IMG/VR virus record: IMGVR_UViG_3300049489_001239
Coordinates: 1 to 39,128 of that record
Source: a virus
DNA: 39,128 bases
Reading direction: 5' to 3' (one strand)
The notes beneath the pieces are model-generated. The model was not told where the DNA came from. It searched no databases and worked only from the letters and a program-made list of their open reading frames with translations. Position numbers and translations under genes: made by a program. Shown here piece after piece: positions 37,637 through 39,128 of this stretch (positions within the stretch are counted from its first letter, which is position 1; each line of letters starts with the position of its first letter).

Positions 37637-37933
37637 ATGGACAAGGAAAAGCGGGATTGGAGTTGGCTGCCGGCCTTCATGCCGCGCACGCGGGCTTTGC
37701 TGGTGGAGAAGAAGCGCGAGCTGGGCGAGGCCCACGTGAACGAATGCTGGAAGCGCGGCGTGCAGCTGGGCCTGCCGGGCTACTTCTTCGCGCGGGAGGG
37801 CGTGCTGGCCGTGGGCTTGCCGTGGGGCGACGTGGCCGACCTGGTCAACGTGCAGCCCCAGAAGGGCCAGGCCCTGATCGCGCTGCACACGGCGCCGCTG
37901 CCGCCACTGGAGACCGCCGATGGCGCGCATTGA
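37637..37933 (+). CDS. Small protein upstream of Q, function unknown
   Basis: 98 residues from the ATG at 37637, with AAGGTGG five bases upstream. MDKEKRDWSWLPAFMPRTRALLVEKKRELGEAHVNECWKRGVQLGLPGYFFAREGVLAVGLPWGDVADLVNVQPQKGQALIALHTA is soluble, with a helical start and beta strands after. It overlaps the Q-like gene by 14 nt. No family motif is recognised. The frame is open further upstream but without a good start. Confidence 0.68.
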   Translation: MDKEKRDWSWLPAFMPRTRALLVEKKRELGEAHVNECWKRGVQLGLPGYFFAREGVLAVGLPWGDVADLVNVQPQKGQALIALHTAPLPPLETADGAH

Positions 37934-38327
37934 GGACATTGAGCGCCGGCTCCTGAACTGGGCGCGTTGGCGCCTGGGCGGGCAAAGCGGCGGGCTTGGC
38001 TACTCGACCGTCAATCTGGCCGACGCTGAAGCGGCGCGGGACGGCTATCGCGAGGCGGTCATACCCACGGTGGACTGCGAGGCCGAAGAGACCGACCGCG
38101 CCGTGGTGTCGCTGGCCAGCGAGCTGCGGGCCACGGTGGAAAGCGTGTACCTGGGCGGGGGCGGCCTGGCGCAGAAGGCGCGGCGCCTGTGTTGCAGCAT
38201 CCCGACGATCCACGCGCGGGTGGACCTGGCGCACCGGCGCATCCAGGCGTGGCTGGCTGACGCCGAGGTGGCGCGCAAGGCGCAACGCGAGCGCATCGAA
38301 CGCCTGCAGGCAGCGGCGCGGCCGTGA
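37920..38327 (+). CDS. Late antiterminator Q-like protein
   Basis: 135 residues. The start IEDIERRLLNWARWRLGGQSGGLGYSTVNLA and the closing sigma-region-4-like helix-turn-helix (GGGLAQKARRLCCSIPTIHARVDLAHRRIQAWLADAEV) match the protein group commonly annotated as phage antitermination protein Q. Q proteins load onto RNA polymerase at the late promoter and let it pass terminators. A strong terminator lies 75 nt downstream (38403) and the late genes follow, as required. Family assignment is by pattern and context. Confidence 0.78.
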   Translation: MARIEDIERRLLNWARWRLGGQSGGLGYSTVNLADAEAARDGYREAVIPTVDCEAEETDRAVVSLASELRATVESVYLGGGGLAQKARRLCCSIPTIHARVDLAHRRIQAWLADAEVARKAQRERIERLQAAARP

Positions 38328-38402
38328 CAGGGGTTTTCCACCTTATAGAGAACCGCTACAGTTCGGGCACGCTGCGCAAGGGTCACGACTCAAGCAAGGC
38401 CA

Positions 38403-38437
38403 CGCCCCCGAGCCCACCCCTCGGGGGCGTTTTCTTT
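38403..38437 (+). terminator. Strong terminator between Q and late genes (tR'-like)
   Basis: Perfect 10-bp stem CGCCCCCGAG (38403-38412) / CTCGGGGGCG (38420-38429), a 7-nt loop and TTTTCTTT after it. It would stop late transcription unless polymerase is modified by the Q-like protein. The region before it (38328-38402) could hold the late promoter; TACAGT at 38357 is a possible but weak -10 element. Confidence 0.93.
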
Positions 38438-38446
38438 GAGGCCGGC

Positions 38447-39115
38447 ATGCGCTCGAACTTCAGCAGCAACATCGATGAGGTGTTGGGCGCGACGGCCAGG
38501 CTACATCCTCAGTTCAGGTTTGCTGCGGCGGTGGCGTTGACCCGCTCGGTGAACGCCGCGCGCAGTGCCATGCCGGGCGAGGTGGAGCGGGTCTTTGACC
38601 GGCCCACTTCCTTCACTGCGGGGGGCTTCTTCTCACAGCCTGCCCGAAAAGACAGGCTCGAAGCCTCGGTCGGTGTGAAAGACCGCCAGGCGCAGTACCT
38701 CACCTACCAGGTTGAAGGCGGTGCGCGGCAACCCAGCCGCAAGGCGCTGCGGCTGCCTGCGGTGGTGGACTTGAACGAGTTCGGCAACATGCCAGCGGGC
38801 CTGATCAAGTCGCTGGTCAACAGGGCGCGGCAAGGCAAGCGCGCCACCAAGTCGCAGGCCGCTCGCTTCGGCGTGAGCCAGAAGCTCGAGCTGTTCTACG
38901 GCGAGCCGGGCGATGGGCGGCCTGCGGGCATCTACAAGCGCATCACCCTGGGCGCCAGCCGCCAGCAGCTGGTGCCGGTGGTGGTGTTCCCGAAGCAGGC
39001 TGCTCGGTACGAACGGCGCTTCGACTTCTACGGGTTCGCAGCCCGTGTCGTCGATCGCACCTTCGATGTCGAGCTCGCCCGCAGCTGGCGTGAGGCCATG
39101 GCCACGGCACGCTAG
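38447..39115 (+). CDS. First late gene, possible gpZ-like tail protein
   Basis: 222 residues from the ATG at 38447, with GAGG five bases upstream. An in-frame GTG at 38324 would translate through the terminator and is rejected. NIDEVLGATARLHPQFRFAAAVALTRSVNAARSAMPGEVERVFDRPTSFTAGGFF is followed by a basic central region and the end QLVPVVVFPKQAARYERRFDFYGFAARVVDRTFDVELARSWREAMATAR. The general pattern (helical start, basic middle, VPVVVFP-A..Y-RRFDF end) resembles phage proteins of the gpZ/HK97 gp10-like type, otherwise missing from the tail module. This is a tentative assignment. On a circular map it precedes TerS. Confidence 0.6.
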   Translation: MRSNFSSNIDEVLGATARLHPQFRFAAAVALTRSVNAARSAMPGEVERVFDRPTSFTAGGFFSQPARKDRLEASVGVKDRQAQYLTYQVEGGARQPSRKALRLPAVVDLNEFGNMPAGLIKSLVNRARQGKRATKSQAARFGVSQKLELFYGEPGDGRPAGIYKRITLGASRQQLVPVVVFPKQAARYERRFDFYGFAARVVDRTFDVELARSWREAMATAR

Positions 39116-39128
39116 CCCCATCAACGGG

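Noticed and set aside
38324-38446. Upstream GTG start (38324) for the last gene
   Set aside because: Would translate through a perfect terminator hairpin; the ATG at 38447 has its own GAGG.

Overview
The window is an almost gap-free genome of a lambda-like, long-tailed (siphovirus-type) temperate bacteriophage or prophage. The DNA is very GC-rich with strong G/C bias at third codon positions, and the gene families are typical of phages of Betaproteobacteria (Burkholderiales): a YdaS-type Cro, DUF2460/DUF2163/NlpC tail-tip proteins, a LydA-type holin and a VapE-type primase-helicase. The host assignment is inference. There are no tRNA or rRNA genes and no host genes. The window begins just upstream of the terminase and ends after a gene that would precede the terminase on a circular map, so it may be a complete genome opened at the packaging end.

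Layout. (1) 41-12228: DNA packaging and head: TerS, TerL, an unusual block of virion or accessory proteins (including an apiosidase-like glycoside hydrolase and a 954-residue protein ending in twelve 23-residue repeats), a gpW-like connector, portal, and a fused prohead protease/major capsid protein. (2) 12324-24884: connectors, tail terminator, tail tube, G/GT tail chaperones with a programmed -1 frameshift, tape measure, tail-tip proteins, central fibre (gpJ-like) and a distal fibre. (3) 24961-26587: lysis cassette with membrane proteins and holin but no recognisable endolysin. (4) 26588-32454, minus strand: leftward early operon with an Avd-like four-helix-bundle protein, two DUF1566-like proteins with diversified C-termini, a ParB-like protein, a dNMP kinase, an outer-membrane-like protein and small membrane proteins. 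(5) 32455-33571: immunity region with a repressor lacking a peptidase domain, a secreted protein in the position of lambda rex, and five operators of form ATCAC-N4-GTGAT. (6) 33569-38327, plus strand: Cro, two small DNA-binding-type proteins, primase-helicase, and a Q-like late regulator. (7) 38403-39115: strong terminator, then the first late gene.

How it works together. On a circular map the order is immunity, rightward early, Q, late terminator, then late genes running through the window end into TerS and on to lysis, with a divergent leftward early operon, exactly as in lambda.

The most notable observation is a remnant of a diversity-generating retroelement (DGR) at 26641-28118. Two paralogous lectin-like genes end in 88-bp variable repeats. 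An avd-type gene lies next to them. A 31-nt template-repeat fragment lies 171 nt beyond avd, and both variable repeats differ from it only at its adenines (7 of 7 differences). No reverse transcriptase is present, and the template breaks off where the lysis cassette begins. Other points of interest are an over-represented dispersed palindrome (CAGGCGCCTG, eight exact copies), the glycoside hydrolase in the head module, and the missing endolysin and integrase.
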